Below the pieces are notes generated by a model. The model worked only from the letters and a program-made list of their open reading frames with translations, did not search any database and was not told where the DNA came from. Shown here one piece after another: positions 11,032 to 24,368 of a DNA stretch of 64,000 bases (position 1 is its first letter; each line of letters begins with the position of its first letter). Location of the stretch: the NCBI GenBank assembly GCA_905250075.1, contig CAJNOP010000044.1:1111624-1175623 (forward strand), written 5' to 3'. The position numbers and the translations under genes were made by a program. This DNA is from Rotaria sp. Silwood1. Its lineage: Eukaryota > Rotifera > Eurotatoria > Philodinida > Philodinidae.

Positions 11032-14000
11032 ATGGATCCTTCACGGTCGGCATCTAATTCTCAACCGAATATATTCCCTTCTACATATGATCCAACAAAT
11101 ATTGATAGTCCTGGCTTTGATCCTGAAACATATGTTACAAAATTATTACGTGAAACACGTTTAACACAATTAATTGATAAAGAACAATTATTAACAAAAC
11201 AAATAAAAACTTTAGATAATGAAATGCAAACACTTGTTTATGAAAATTATAATAAATTTATATCAGCAACAGATACAATTCGTCAAATGAAAAAAGATTT
11301 TAAAACCATGGAAGATGAAATGACACATCTTATATCAACAATGAGTACAATTAATTCAAATAATCATCAAATACATTTAACACTCGATAATCGACGTCAA
11401 GAAATACGTAAATTAACAAGTATACATTTATTATTACAAAAATTACAATATTTATTTCAATTACCAAATAAATTAAAAGAATATGCAGATGATAATCAAT
11501 ATGATTTAGCTGTAAATACATATACAAAAGCATTAAAAGCATTACAAAAATATGAACATATACCATCATTTAATCATATTCAACAAACATCCAAAGAAAC
11601 AATGAATAATATACGTGATGAACTTAAATCAAGATTTGATCAACAACAAACGACATCAAGTAATGTAGTCAAATTATTACTTCAATTAGGTGAATCATCT
11701 GATTATCTTGCTCAACAATATCTTTCACAAAATAAACATAGACTTGAACAACCATTAGCATTAATGAAACAGCAACTTATTGTTGCTGAAAATCAATTAG
11801 GATCGACATCATCAACAATTTCAAATACAGTTACACAACGTAAGTAATTTCAATTTGATAAAGTTTCATGTATAAAATTGAGAAAAGAAAAATATCCTCT
11901 TGATTTGTCGATGAAGTAAAAACGTGATTTATATTGAAATCAATCAATATCTTTCAACTCATCTTCTTCATAGATTTTGATTGAACATTAATTAAAACTA
12001 TGTAATTTTTTTTCTTTGATAGAAATGCATCCAATGGATATTCTTGAATTTGTTGATACAAGTTATAATTCTTATATAAAAAATCTTCATGAATTTGTTG
12101 AATCTTATGAATTATTATTTATACGAAACTCATCTACTGTACCATCATCACCAAGTATTGATGATGAATATAAAGAACGTTGTAAACATTATTTAGAAGA
12201 ATATTTACTTGAACTTTATTCAAATTATATAAAATTTATTCATGATTTATTTCAATCGAAATATTATGGACAAGATGATGATATACAATTATATGTACGT
12301 GCTATAGATAGATTTTTACGTCGTTCATCAAATGATATATATAAATATTTATTAACACAACATGCATTAGAAAAAATGCGTTTAATGCTTGATACATTTT
12401 TAACATTTGCTATTGAATGTCGTTTAAAATTTTATCATTTATATATCGATCGACATTTTCACGATCAAATTATTGAATTAAGAAAATCATTAACTATTAT
12501 TCAGACAACAACCACAACAAATGAACAAGTACAGTCATCATCATCAACTGAAAATCAACAATTGCAACTTAATTTATCACAATGTGTTGATAAAATGCTT
12601 AAACAATTAACAAGTGATATCAAAATAACATTTCAAAATTTATCAACATTTCTTAATGGTACAGAAATGATTGGTCATACAGGAAAAAAAAATTTATTTG
12701 TTAAACAATTTGCTACAAATCATGTATGGAACGGATTTTTTTTAACATTACTTCATCGTTTAATAACTTATTTTGAACATGAATATACAACAGCAAGTAA
12801 TAATTCAACAATGATAAGACATGAACAATCATCACCACCTATTCTTTTACTTATATTAAGTAAATTAATACTTGATTTTGATTCAAGTTCAATACCATAT
12901 TTATGTACTGTATTTGAAGAAAAATTTAATTTAATACTTGAAAATAATCAACGAGGTATATATTTTATTCATTAAAGAATAATTTAGAAATTATATTGTA
13001 ATTAATTTCTAGCAATATTTCATATAGAAGTTAATAAGAGAGTTTAGCGAGTATTATTTAATTCGTTTCTATCATATATCTTAATTCAACATGATTTATA
13101 GATTAATGTATACGAAATAAGACGATCTAAGAAATTGATATAATCTAGAAAATAACGATTGTTTTCATAAATAGAGATGTAAATCGATGCATTCATCAAT
13201 GACGGCTGATATTTTTCGATAACTTAAAAAAAACCTGTCTTTATCGCAGTATGTTCTATGAGAGTATTTCAATAGAAGAAATCGTTTCAAAAGATAAGAA
13301 TACAGATAAAAGTCCTATGAATAAACTATACTCTGATGACTATTTGAATGTTGTCTTCATCTAGGTGATAATCAAAAAAGTGGATCATCATCAATAGATC
13401 GTTCAACATTAACAGCTGTTCAAAAACAATTTAGTATTATTGCCAAACAATTACTTAAACAATACATTTGTTCTCAAGGTTATACTCTTTCTCAAATGCT
13501 TCGTAAATCAATTGAAACTCGTGATTGGCTTAATACCATTGAACCAAGACATGTTCGTTCAGTAATGAAACGTATTATTGAAGATTTAACTCAAATAGAT
13601 AAACAAGTTAGAATGCTTTATAATGATCAACAATCATCAGTACCATTAACATCATCATCATCATCGTATGGTCGTTATTATCATCGTTCAAATTTGATTA
13701 GTGGAGGAGGTCGAAGTTCTGATGGTGGTCGTCGTACAATAATAATGCCACGTAGTTCAGCACTTGATCGAGCAACAAGTCGTGGACCAGGTAGTTCAGG
13801 TGGTTCAACTGGAAATCTTCAACTTAATTTTCATAAAGTATTCAATGAAAAATTAGATATATTTATTGATTTACAATTTCAAAAAACTTCTATTTTATCA
13901 AGTATAATTAAATTACTTTTAAAAACATATTTAGAATGTATTCGTTTAAAAACATTTTCACGTTATGGTTTACAACAAGTACAAGTTGATATTAATTATT

Positions 14001-14149
14001 TGTATAATTATCTTTGGTCATTTGTTAATAATGATGATCGGTTCATAACAAATTTACTTGAAGAAATTGTTAGTAGTACAGTTATGAGATGTTTAGATCC
14101 TATTCTTATGGAAGCTAGTGTCATTACTGTAATTTGTGAAGGAAATTAA
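11032..14149 (+). CDS. VPS51: VPS51, subunit of the GARP/EARP tethering complexes
   Basis: Exons 11032-11839, 12023-12955 and 13365-14149 join in phase to 841 aa (human about 780). The N-terminal block FDPETYV, KLLRETRLTQLI and the following heptad-like coiled coil (residues about 45-115, LVYENYNKFISATDTIRQMK) are the signature of the Vps51 domain. In the known family this subunit bridges GARP and EARP with VPS52, VPS53 and VPS54 or VPS50, binds a SNARE by its N-terminus, and tethers endosome-derived vesicles at the trans-Golgi. The remaining parts are helical (MHPMDILEFVDTSYNSYIKN, IETRDWLNTIEPRHVRSVMK), with a Ser/Gly-rich insert near residue 690. Two introns fit the usual donors (GTAAGT, GTATAT). 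The ATG at 11032 is the first in frame. AATAAA lies at 14264-14269. Confidence 0.93.
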
Positions 14150-14917
14150 GTCTTGTTTTTTTCTTTGTCGTTATTCCGAAATATATATATTTATATATAC
14201 ATACCTATTGATTATTTTAATTTCGTTATCTTATTATTGTTGTTTTGTTTCGTTTGAAGATTAAATAAAATGAAAGATTGTTTTTTCAATAGAAATTTAT
14301 CATATGGAAATAATTATTTATTGTATTAATAGATTATATTCATTATGTGAGTATAGAAAGATTTTTTGTCTAAGTCAAAATTATTTGGTTCAATATGCCA
14401 AAATTAAATAATATAAATTTTATTGATATTTATTTGATTGACTATTAATATTGAATAAGATGATAATTACTTTAACTCAGTAAGTTTCATACTAGAGTTA
14501 TTCAATAATAATAAATATTGTTTTGTCTTAGAATAAAATTATAAATTATTTACATATGATCTTATTGCGCTTTGGAAATGGTTAATATTCATTATTATCA
14601 AGTCGATCTTATTTTAACCCATTAAAAAACGTCAATCAGTAGAAACATCAATGAATGAATATCAAGCTGAATATTTTCAAAAGCTTAGTGAGAACAGATG
14701 GATTATCAAAAATTGAAGAAATGAGTCATTGATAGTTTTTCTTTTCGTGTTTGTCACAATTTGATTAACAATTTCAAATATGTCCTTTATCTTTTTTTTT
14801 TCTTTTAATTTACATTTAAAGAAGTGATTTTAATGACTTTTATCTTTCATTAACAATAGATGAATATGTTAAAGTTTAGCAAATAAAATAGTGGAGGTCA
14901 GCAACAAAATAGAAATG
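14150..14917. other. VPS51 3' region
   Basis: 3' untranslated and intergenic DNA, with a poly(A) signal at 14264-14269. Nothing else is seen up to the MITE target site. Confidence 0.5.
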
Positions 14918-15128
14918 ATGATTCCAGTGTTTTATCCAGGTTTTTTTCTCCGAAGGGGCGATTTGAAATTTCGGGAGGGCGAAAATTTTTTTCGGGGGGA
15001 GGCAAGCCATATAGTTCGTCATGCGATGATCGCGAGTCTCGGGGGGGGGGGGGGGACTCAATTTTTGGGGGGGGGCCCCCCCCCCCCCCCCCCCCCGGGC
15101 ACCCCTCTGGATAAAATACTGGATGATT
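14918..15128. mobile_element. MITE-like element with 6-bp target duplication and long G/C homopolymers
   Basis: The 199-bp body (14924-15122) starts CCAGTGTTTTATCCAG and ends with its inverse CTGGATAAAATACTGG, a 16-bp terminal inverted repeat with one mismatch. ATGATT stands directly outside both ends (14918-14923 and 15123-15128), a target-site duplication. The interior has runs of about 14 G, 9 G and about 21 C (15043-15096) plus a GCGATGATCGC palindrome, extreme for this AT-rich sequence. Next to the right end, read inverted, CAGAGGGGTGCCC recalls hAT termini, but a 6-bp duplication is not typical of hAT. The element encodes no transposase and lies 82 bp upstream of the METTL9 start codon. 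Run lengths may be imprecise. Confidence 0.8.
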
Positions 15129-15208
15129 CGCTTTTAATATTTTTCTTATCATCATATACTTAGACTTCTATTTTCATTTTAATATTCTTTCTATAGATTA
15201 TTTTTTCT

Positions 15209-15210
15209 AG
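15209..15210 (+). other. 3' splice site directly before METTL9 ATG
   Basis: TTTTTTCTAG ends one base before the ATG at 15211. It fits either a leader intron or a spliced-leader acceptor; bdelloids are known to trans-splice. Confidence 0.5.
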
Positions 15211-16365
15211 ATGACAAGCAATAATGAATGTTGTTCTTGTTGTCAACAATCATCCTATTTACCTGTTCGTTCGGCTTGGGCAAAAGCTGTATTATCAAAA
15301 GTAGAAAATGATCAACGTTTAGAAGATATCGATCGACGTACATGGTATCGTCTAGCACGTAGTGATCTTTTACGTGATGAATATCGAGTACTTTTTCATG
15401 AACTTCATGAAGATGAAGAAACAACTAAATTTATTGAACAAAGTCAAGCAAAATCTGATAATATTCCTGTACAAATACTTCATAGTCTTGCTAGTTCTTT
15501 ATTGACCATATTCATTGCACGAACATCAGGTATGTTGATAAAAACTTTTCACATAAGACAAATATACTTTTGAAAATGACACAAGAGCTCGTAGATTTAA
15601 AAATATTTCTTTTATTCATTAGAAATCATTATGAAAAAATAATGATGATTCAATGCATAATATTCTGTACTTAGAAAGATATTACATATGACCGACAATT
15701 CTGTTAACTTCAAATTTTTAGTATTCATATTATTTTTTTTTGTTTTTAATTTATTTTTAGCTAATGGTTTAATTGGTCGTGGTCGTATGTTTGTCTATTC
15801 AACTGCACAGTTTAAAACATTACTTGATATAGATGATAATGAACCATGCCCGTTTACATCACTTCTTGATATTGGTGCTGGTGATGGTTCTGTAACCCAA
15901 CGAATGGCTGGTCTATTCCAAAAAGTGTATGCTACAGAAATATCATCAATAATGCAATGGCGTCTATCAAATTATGGCTATACAGTACTCAATATAGAAC
16001 AATGGGGAGATACAAAATTTGATGTTATAACATGTTTAAATGTTCTTGATCGTTGTGAAAAACCTTTGACTCTATTGAAAAAAATTCGTGAACATTTAAA
16101 TCCTAATCATGGTCGTGCTATCATAACTCTTGTCTTACCATTTAAACCATATTTTGAATATAAGAATGATCATCATCCAGATGAATCAATTGTTATAAAA
16201 GGTCGTTTACCTGAAGAACAAATAAATGAATTTACTTTAAATGTTTTTCATCCATTAGGTTTTCGTTTGAAAAAATTAAGTCGTTTACCATATTTATGTG
16301 AAGGTGACATGGAACGAAGTTATTATTTTCTTTCGGATTATATTTTTGTACTAGAAGTTGTTTAA
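15211..16365 (+). CDS. METTL9: METTL9-like protein-histidine N-pros-methyltransferase
   Basis: Two exons, 15211-15529 and 15761-16365, join in phase (ARTSANGLIGRGRMFVYS) to 307 aa; human METTL9 is 318. The S-adenosylmethionine motif LLDIGAGDG is at residues 141-149, followed by VYATEIS, then LNVLDRCEKPLTLL and the family C-terminus RLPYLCEGD...FVLEVV. In the known family the enzyme methylates the N1 (pros) nitrogen of histidine in alternating His motifs of many proteins. The N-terminus begins MTSNNECCSCCQQSS and lacks the hydrophobic signal segment of the human protein. A splice acceptor abuts the ATG, so an upstream coding exon is possible but no candidate was found. AATAAA lies at 16499-16504. 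Confidence 0.93.
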
Positions 16366-19300
16366 ATATTTTGTTTTTTTTTTTCTTATTTTATTGTTTT
16401 CTATATATTTTATATTCCTGTTTATCAGGATTAGTGAATTCTTCATTTTGGCTGTATATGTAATCGAATTCTGTCTTGTTTCTTCTTTTCAAGATATAAA
16501 TAAAGATCATCTTAATCATTGAAAAATAAAATAAAATAATCGTTATTTCAAAAACAATGTGAATTTACTTTCATGATGAGCTAGATTTATGAAGATGTTT
16601 GAAACGAGTAAGAATGAAATTAAAAATTTGAGCTCAAGTTCAGACAGTGGTTTTAATAATTAATGAAGTTTTCTATCTAAATATTTCATAGATAACTATG
16701 AGGATAAGGTTTCTCAAAAATTGGACACTACTGCCGGTATTTTCTGTGACTTTCACTTGAAAAAATGAAAGCATCACAAACATCGAAAAAGACTTTTTGT
16801 AGTCAAATTTTTCATGAATTTTGAGTTAAAATGACATTGTACAAAAATAGCTCCGACAAAATCTTCTGGAACCTAAAACTACTATATCCAAATTTTTATA
16901 TTCTTTGCCATCATAGATCACTTATGAAAACACTATATAGAAAACAAAATCAAAAATACATTGTTATTAAACTCTTAACCACCATTTTACTCACATTGAA
17001 AGAAACTCTTCTTACTCTAAGTTTGTTTTTATATTTCATTTAATATTTTACAGTTCATACATCGATGAAATTCACGCATAAGATTTGTTGATTAACTTAC
17101 ATTTATTAAAACGAGCATGCCTTGAGAAATAATTGTCATTTTAATAGTTAGTAATATGGTAAAAAAGATTTTATGACCTCATTGTAGTTATTATTCATCA
17201 ATATTATTGTTATAAATTATTCAGCTATTCAAACTAATCAATCGAATATACATTGCACGAGACTTGAGCTTGTCTTCTTTCTTTTACATCGGTTTTTAGT
17301 AGTGAAATTCATTTTTATTTTAACATATTACATATGCCGAGAAAGTATGAAATACGTTGCATCTTATAATATATCCACTCTGTACAATAAATGAAATTCA
17401 AAACATAAAAACTGCAGTAAAAAGAAACACGTGTCATTGATATTTTCTATAATAAATCGATTGAATCAACCAGGGTAAGTTCTCCAACAGATAAATTATT
17501 TCGAAGTCAAGGTTATCCACATTATGTAGACCCAAATGAACTACGAATGCCCTGAAAGGAGTTCACATCCTTAGCTCATTATTATGAAGATATTGCACTT
17601 TTATGGTATTAGTTAAATGAATACTATAATCTGTTTCCATCAGGAGCATTGAAAAAAAACTGATTTTTGAATTTCAACTAAAATCTTTGCATAGTAATAG
17701 GCCTTAAACAAGAATCGTTTTATTTCGTATTGAAATAAATAATTATCTTGAGATTTTATTCTATAGCATATACTAATGAAAATGAGTACATGTGTCGATA
17801 ATGTTTTTTTTTTTGAAAATTTATAAACAATATTTCATATGGAGGAAATTTTTGGTCTTTCTAACGATTATTTTTAACCTTTTAAACTGTCAATGGAAAA
17901 CAAAACAACAACATCAAGAAACGGAAAATAACAAAATTATAATATCATGACAATATTATTACCATAAACTCCTAATTTCATGAAAAAATATATATCAAAT
18001 CATAAAATATCAATATCATAAATATTAATAGTATAATTGATATAATATAGCTATCAAGTATATCAACATAATCTAAATCATTATTACGAATCATATGTAA
18101 TTTAAAAAAAAAATAAAATAATATAACAAGGTGTGACCTTTTATCATTATGTGACAATAACATAATTAAATGATAATAATCTGTAAACTAAAAAGATAAC
18201 TATAGGTACGAAATAATTCATCTCCAATACCAAAATATACCATTAATGGTTGAAAATGGTCATTAAAAAGACCGAAAATTTCCACCATACAAAATATTTA
18301 TTACACATAAAAGAATTCTCTACATCTATACTCATTTTCATTAATATACGATATGACATTAATTTCAAAATAATGTTTCACTTCAATACAAAAAAAAAAC
18401 AATACTCGCAGTTTCTGGTTGAAATTCCAAAAATTAGTTTTTTTTCTGGCGTTTCTAAGAAGAACAGATTATGCTAGTCATTTAAAAAAATACCATAAAA
18501 GTGCAATATCTCCATAGCAATGAGCTAAGGACAATTAGTGTTGACTCAAAAGTAATTTATTCCAAACGTGTTTTACATCTCAATAAAGAATTAAATCTCA
18601 ACATCATTCGTTAACATATGCAGTCTCAGATTGATATGCATGTTGATTAACTGTAATAGCCATCTCATTATTATTGCTATTATTATTACAAAACATTTAT
18701 ATGAACTTTAAGCATATTGTGACCGATCTTAATGATAAATCTATAGATTTCTTTAATGACTGTGTATCTTAGAGCGTACACTCTTTGTGAGGTTAAAATA
18801 CAGCTTGTTATTTGTTTGTAATGTATTTTTGTATTTTAAACTTTATTGTGATTAATGACTGCATAATAAAATACAGCGCATCTCATATTATCTAGCTGTA
18901 TGAAACGTATTAACAAATTAACAAAGCGTAGTAAAAAAAGAAAAAGAAAGACAAAGAAAAACGAACTAAATCCAATGAGTGATAATTATAATGTTATAGC
19001 TTTTATTTTGTCAACTCAAGGTCTCATCTATTTTTATTCTAATGGTGTGATCTTTTTTTTTTTGTTATTGATACGAAAAACAAAATATTGTATATATTTT
19101 TTGTCAATACAATCTTGATATCACGCCATACGTATGCAGTAAATTCTTCATCTTTAGACGATAATAATTATCAATAGAACTTGTTATTTCATTCAAATAA
19201 GAATGATTTATTATTTGACATTCGGTATGCAATATCATAGGAATTACTTTGATACGCAAGAAAAGAAGAAAAATTTGTTATTTGGATCATTCATTTATCA

Positions 19301-19922
19301 TTAATAAATTCAAGCATTATCATCTGATATGTATTCTTATAGAAGAAAAATCCACAACAATTAATCTTTATTCATGTAAAATCACTTACGAAAAAGATAA
19401 AAAGATTAAAATTTATAATTTGTAAGAATATTTCATGTATAATTTCGAGTAAAAATTATGTTTTCAGTTCACCGAAATCTTTTGATATCTGTTGATCGAC
19501 ATTGATGTTAACTTTTAATCGTGCAGAGGCCATAAAAGAAAGAGTATCGTCTTAGTAATGATTTGTTTTGTTGATCATTTGTCCTATATGTTTTTGTTTT
19601 TTTTTTCCGTTTACCAACTAAGTAATTACGTCTATATTTTTCATGATAAGAATAATATCAATCAAGTATGACTTGAACACCCTGGTTATTAGTCACATGT
19701 TTGCTTCTCGTATTTACATAGCTCTTCTCAAAATTTTTATTGCAAAGGAAAAGACCCTATTCTATCTGTTTTTTTCCTTTCAGAAGAAATAAACAAAAAA
19801 TGTATATTTTTTCTTTTCGTTGATGTCTATTAACAAAAAATAATAGTTACTTTTATATCATACATTATTTTCGTATTCAGATTTATCATTTTGTGCGCAA
19901 ATCAAGAATCTTATTAATACAA
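16366..19922. other. 3.5-kb gene-free stretch holding a long inverted repeat
   Basis: There is no convincing gene. The inverted repeat at 17568-18531 is listed separately. At 17477-17555 a frame reads SSPTDKLFRSQGYPHYVDPN before a stop, which looks like a coding fossil at the edge of the left arm. The 3' end (about 19500-19922) is the leader and promoter side of the next gene. Confidence 0.4.
17568..18531. repeat. Diverged long inverted repeat (arms about 300 bp, spacer about 360 bp)
   Basis: The left arm (17568-17885) aligns with the reverse complement of the right arm (18245-18531) over nearly the full length. Shared blocks include CCTTAGCTCATT, AGATATTGCACTTTTATGGT, TAATCTGTT, GTATTGAA, TAATGAAAATGAGTA and GGAAATTTT-GGTCTTT. 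Divergence looks like roughly a quarter of positions by eye, with indels, so the duplication is old. Neither arm has an open frame now. It could be a fossil foldback element or an inverted duplication of a former exon. Confidence 0.7.
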
Positions 19923-20834
19923 ATGACGACTAAAGGTTATAATCATTTCAAAAGATTTCATGCATCAACATCATCAAGTCATACTGAACAAAAAGTATGT
20001 TTTGAAAAAGAAACACAAAGCATCATGTTTGAAAACATAGAAACTCCAACAATAAATCCAACTGAAAATAATCGTCGACGAAATTCTCGAACTTTTATTA
20101 AGAAACTTTTAAATACAACATATAATTCCAAATTAAAAAATGGAAACAAACGAAACTCGAATAGTGTTGATGATAATATGTTTGATGAAAATGAAAAAAT
20201 TACAAAACTCGTGTCAAAAACGAACTCAATTCCATCAATTGTTCATCAATCTGTATTAGAAAATGAAGTTTATTCAAAATCCAGATCAAATGAGGAATTT
20301 AAACCTAAGGTATGTTAAATTAAATAAGATAAATTGTATTTTGGTTTCTCTTTTTTTTTTGTAAAGGGAATATTAAAAAACTCAAAAAGTAATTCGTATG
20401 CCGATCAAGTCAATGAAATATGCAATAGCCATAATCGATTTCAATCCAGACAAACATATTCTGAAACATGTCATACAACAAATAGTAAAGAAAACAGTAA
20501 TGACTTTGTACCGGTAATTAATGAAAATGATAGTTCATCTTCAACATCAAAGAGTTCTTTGCCACCTGTCAAATGTGTTAAATTTAGTGATATGATATGT
20601 GAAACGATATCTAAACCAAATAAATCAATGCCTATCACAATAAAATATTCATGTGATCAAAAAAGAAATTCTCAAGATTCAAATTTAATGAACATAACTG
20701 AAGTAAATTCGTATGACGAAAATTCTATTGATAAAGTACAATTTTATACTGTAGATTCGTTACCGTTTGAAGAGCTTAATGTGCATGAACCCAGCGATAA
20801 TAAACCCACTCATGATGGTTTAGTAATGTTTTAA
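19923..20834 (+). CDS. Disordered protein with PP1-binding-like motifs
   Basis: Two exons, 19923-20309 and 20367-20834, join in phase to 284 aa. The sequence is polar and low in hydrophobic residues, rich in Ser, Asn, Lys and Glu, so probably disordered. Right at the junction stands KGILKN, identical to the conserved N-terminal motif of protein phosphatase-1 inhibitor-2. Further on, CVKFSD, KVQFYT and KVCFEKE resemble RVxF-type PP1 docking sites. These suggest a PP1 regulator, but inhibitor-2's other conserved parts are not visible, so this is an inference from short motifs. The start is the first ATG; the frame is open upstream to 19893 without an ATG. No family assigned. Confidence 0.65.
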
Positions 20835-23800
20835 AAATTATTATCAGTCAAAAGATCTATGTCTCTTGCCATTTTATTTATAACTCAATCAGACAATTCG
20901 AAAAACTATTTTTTTAAATTATGATTTCTTTTCTGTATATGATGTGAATGTATGTCTTATATGTTCAGTTTATTTTCATGTCATTTTTGTCTTTTGCGAG
21001 TATCTGATTTCTTAATTTTGTTCTTACACGAAATATTGTTTAATAATATACTAGCATATGTTCGGCAATATTTGAAAAAAAGTAATTTAATTCTCTCAGT
21101 TTTTCAGCTGTTTAACATAGATAATTTTAGATAAAATAGATTTTAATTTCATATAATCCATTTTATTATTTCTTTTGAAAGAATTGATAAAAGAAAAATA
21201 AGAAATCCTTTGAGAAAAATGCAAAATATGACTAAATTTTAAATAAAATCATATTTTAGTTATTATATTTCCTCTCTGTATGTTCGAATTCATCACAGAT
21301 GACAAACATGAAAGTTGTATTCAATTATTTAAGATTTTTAAAAAATTTGTCACCATAAGTAAGTTTTTAGAAATGCATTGCTGCTTGGCGACACATAGCA
21401 TCTCTTGAAGAACGGCAATCCTCATTCTGTATTTTGACATTACTGAAAAGGATGTATAGCTAAATGGATCACTAGAGTTTCGACATTTTTTTAAATCATC
21501 TTCGACCAAAACAACAAACCGAATGAGCTCTTTTAATCTGGTAATCAATAAGTCAACTAATATTTTGAAATAATATATTGTATGTTGATATTGCTGTGAG
21601 TAACAGTAGTAATTCTACAACATTAACATGAATAACTCGCTCATAATACCATTAAATTAATATGACTTATGGTTGGCAAAATAGTTTTTTCCTAATAAAC
21701 TAATGTTCAATAACATCATCATCAATTAGTCCTTTTCAAACTCATCGAAATAACAAAAAATATTTTCATTATTTTAAATTATTTGAATTCCAACATTGTT
21801 TTTTACTTCTGACAGTTCTTTTAAATGATTGATTCCGGTATAATATATGAAAAACAAATTATAAATCAATTGCAATTTCGATTGAAAACATTAGTATCAA
21901 ACGACGACAATCAGCCATACGAACGGAATAAAATCATCAAGTGCTATTCTACAGGCGGTGCTGTGATTTTCTTCTAGGATTGTCTAGGTTCACTTAAACG
22001 TTGTATGCCTGGTAAATAATGAAAAAAAAAAACATTTTGTTGTCTTTCTTATTCCTCCTATGAAAGTAAACGGAATTTTCTGTTGGATTTCGACAGAAAT
22101 ATGAAGTGCTACGATTATTTAAATTGACTAGTTCTTTCTTTTCTCAAATCTGAAATCAAGAAACTTTATTGCGTCTTAAAATGTGACGAACCATAAAGTC
22201 ATTTTCATAAATATTAATAATTGTAGAAGCATAGTACTCAACAATTTCTATTCCTTGACTCTATTGGTTGGTATCGTCTTTTGCTTTCTGAAAATTATTA
22301 TTGAAAAAACATTTTTGTGCAGATGATCAGTTTTATTGATAGGATTACTCAAGAATGTTACTAAATTTGATGCGAAAACAATTGAAAAGCAAAGTTGAAT
22401 ATAATCTTGAAACATTTTGAAAGTATCAGAAACCTTGACGATTTTGCATCAAATAGCTCAGAAACTATACAATTTTTTTGTACTAGACTACGAGAAAAGA
22501 ATCAATGATTTGCTTTAGTCGACGAAAACGTCAATTTTTCACTTCGATCATGTCAACATTGAGACGTTCCTAACAATGCATATTATACAAAAATATTATA
22601 AATATAAGGATAACTTGCCTTTGTTCGAACGAGTACATATTCGATTTGGATGCATCTATCACATATGTACTTAAAAGGTTTCAATATTTTCCAGATAGTT
22701 GATCATTCGTCTATGTGAAGTATTATTCACTATTGTTTGTATTATGAAAAAAAATCATAAAGCCTAAGGCAAAATTATGTTATTATTCTTGTGATTACTG
22801 TGAAGAATCTTGAACACAACATTTGTTCAATATTTATTTCAAACATATATCCTTTTAAGAAACAAACCGAAGCAGTAAGATGATTGTCATGCACTGACTT
22901 TTGAATACAATCATCCATATAACTTTATATCAGAAATACTTCTCCTATGAACCACTTGTGATATCAGTATTGCTCTGAAAGCTACTATTGCATTTACAAC
23001 ATCGATTATTTGATCACAAAGCTATCTTGCAACTATTAATACTATAAAATCTTGTTGTGTGTACTCAATTCAATTGCAAATGGATTCAATCTATTTCACT
23101 TCAATATCTGGCATAGTCATTAAGTACTATCATAATATGGTAGCATTTCATTATCAAATGAGTTATGTAATGTTTTTATTAGTTGAATATTTGTCTATTG
23201 ATAGGTTCTTTTTCAATTGCTTGTAGTCTTGTCTTTATGTTTGAACGGTGTCTAATCATTAATTGATGTAGTAATTATAACACATATTTTCAATAGAGAA
23301 TCATATCTTTCGAGCAATCAAAAATAAAAGAGTACGAAATCGAGACCAAGGATGAAAATTTCTTTCTTTTTTCTTTGCTTTCTTTTCATGATAGATAATA
23401 TTCATTTCATTCTTTGTTTTCTTTTTTGTCACTTTTTTTTCTTACCTCAACCTATCAATTTACTAGAATGATGACGAGCAAATAGGTATAAATTAAAAAA
23501 ATATCAATTGAAATGAAAAAGAGTATGTAAACAAGAATGTGAATTACTGATGGGTAAAATTGAAATAGTGCAGGTATTGTCAATAAAATATAAAAGAATG
23601 AAAAAAAGAAGGCACATACTAGACACATTTTCTCTCATCTTCAATCATACAAGTAAGACTTTTGTCTTTTATACACACACATATTGTCTTTCTATTTTGA
23701 TACTTTTGCAATTGTTGTTATTTTTCGATGACAAGTAATACTCTACGTCATCTTATTTAAATGAAGATGCCGTATGCAAAGAAAAAGAACCATTAACATT

Positions 23801-24368
23801 ACTAAACAATAATCTTCGAAACTCACCACATACACATATTCACAAGTGGTTTATGTCTACCGTTATAGGATACAAAATATGCACGTGTGTGTGTGTTTGT
23901 CTGTCAACAGTGACGAATGCTGATAACTAAGTGTGAGAGTGAAAATGAAAAAGAAAAGAAGGAAAAGAAAAAAGAAAAATAGTATTTGCTTTTGACATAC
24001 TAAATAATAACTTTTAATGATGAATACATGAATAAATAAATTGACTAAAAATTTATTCTTCAAGCATCATATGTTCTCAATCATTGTAACAAATCATATT
24101 ACAATCATTATTAAATAGGGTAAGAATTGATAATATACATTTATCAAACTTTAAAATATTCATCTTATTAAATAAAAGTAAAAAATACAGAAAAAAACGA
24201 GAACGAATATAATAAATGACTTCTTTTCTTTTTTTCATCAAAAAATTGATGAGTGCTGTTCGCATTTGTAGATAACAAGCAATTGAGAAAGGAAACAAAG
24301 GTTAAAGAACGATACAACTTTAAAGGCATTTTTTTCACAATTTATCATGCGTTTTTATAGACCCATAA
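20835..24368. other. 3.5-kb intergenic stretch, nothing recognised
   Basis: AT-rich DNA with scattered short frames. The best of them (21321-21548, minus strand, 75 codons, ELIRFVVLVEDDLKKC...) has no splice context and matches nothing I know. The part next to 24369 should contain that gene's promoter. Confidence 0.4.

Noticed and set aside
14876-15163. Open frames rich in Gly or Pro on both strands
   Set aside because: They are translations of the G and C homopolymers of the MITE, not genes.
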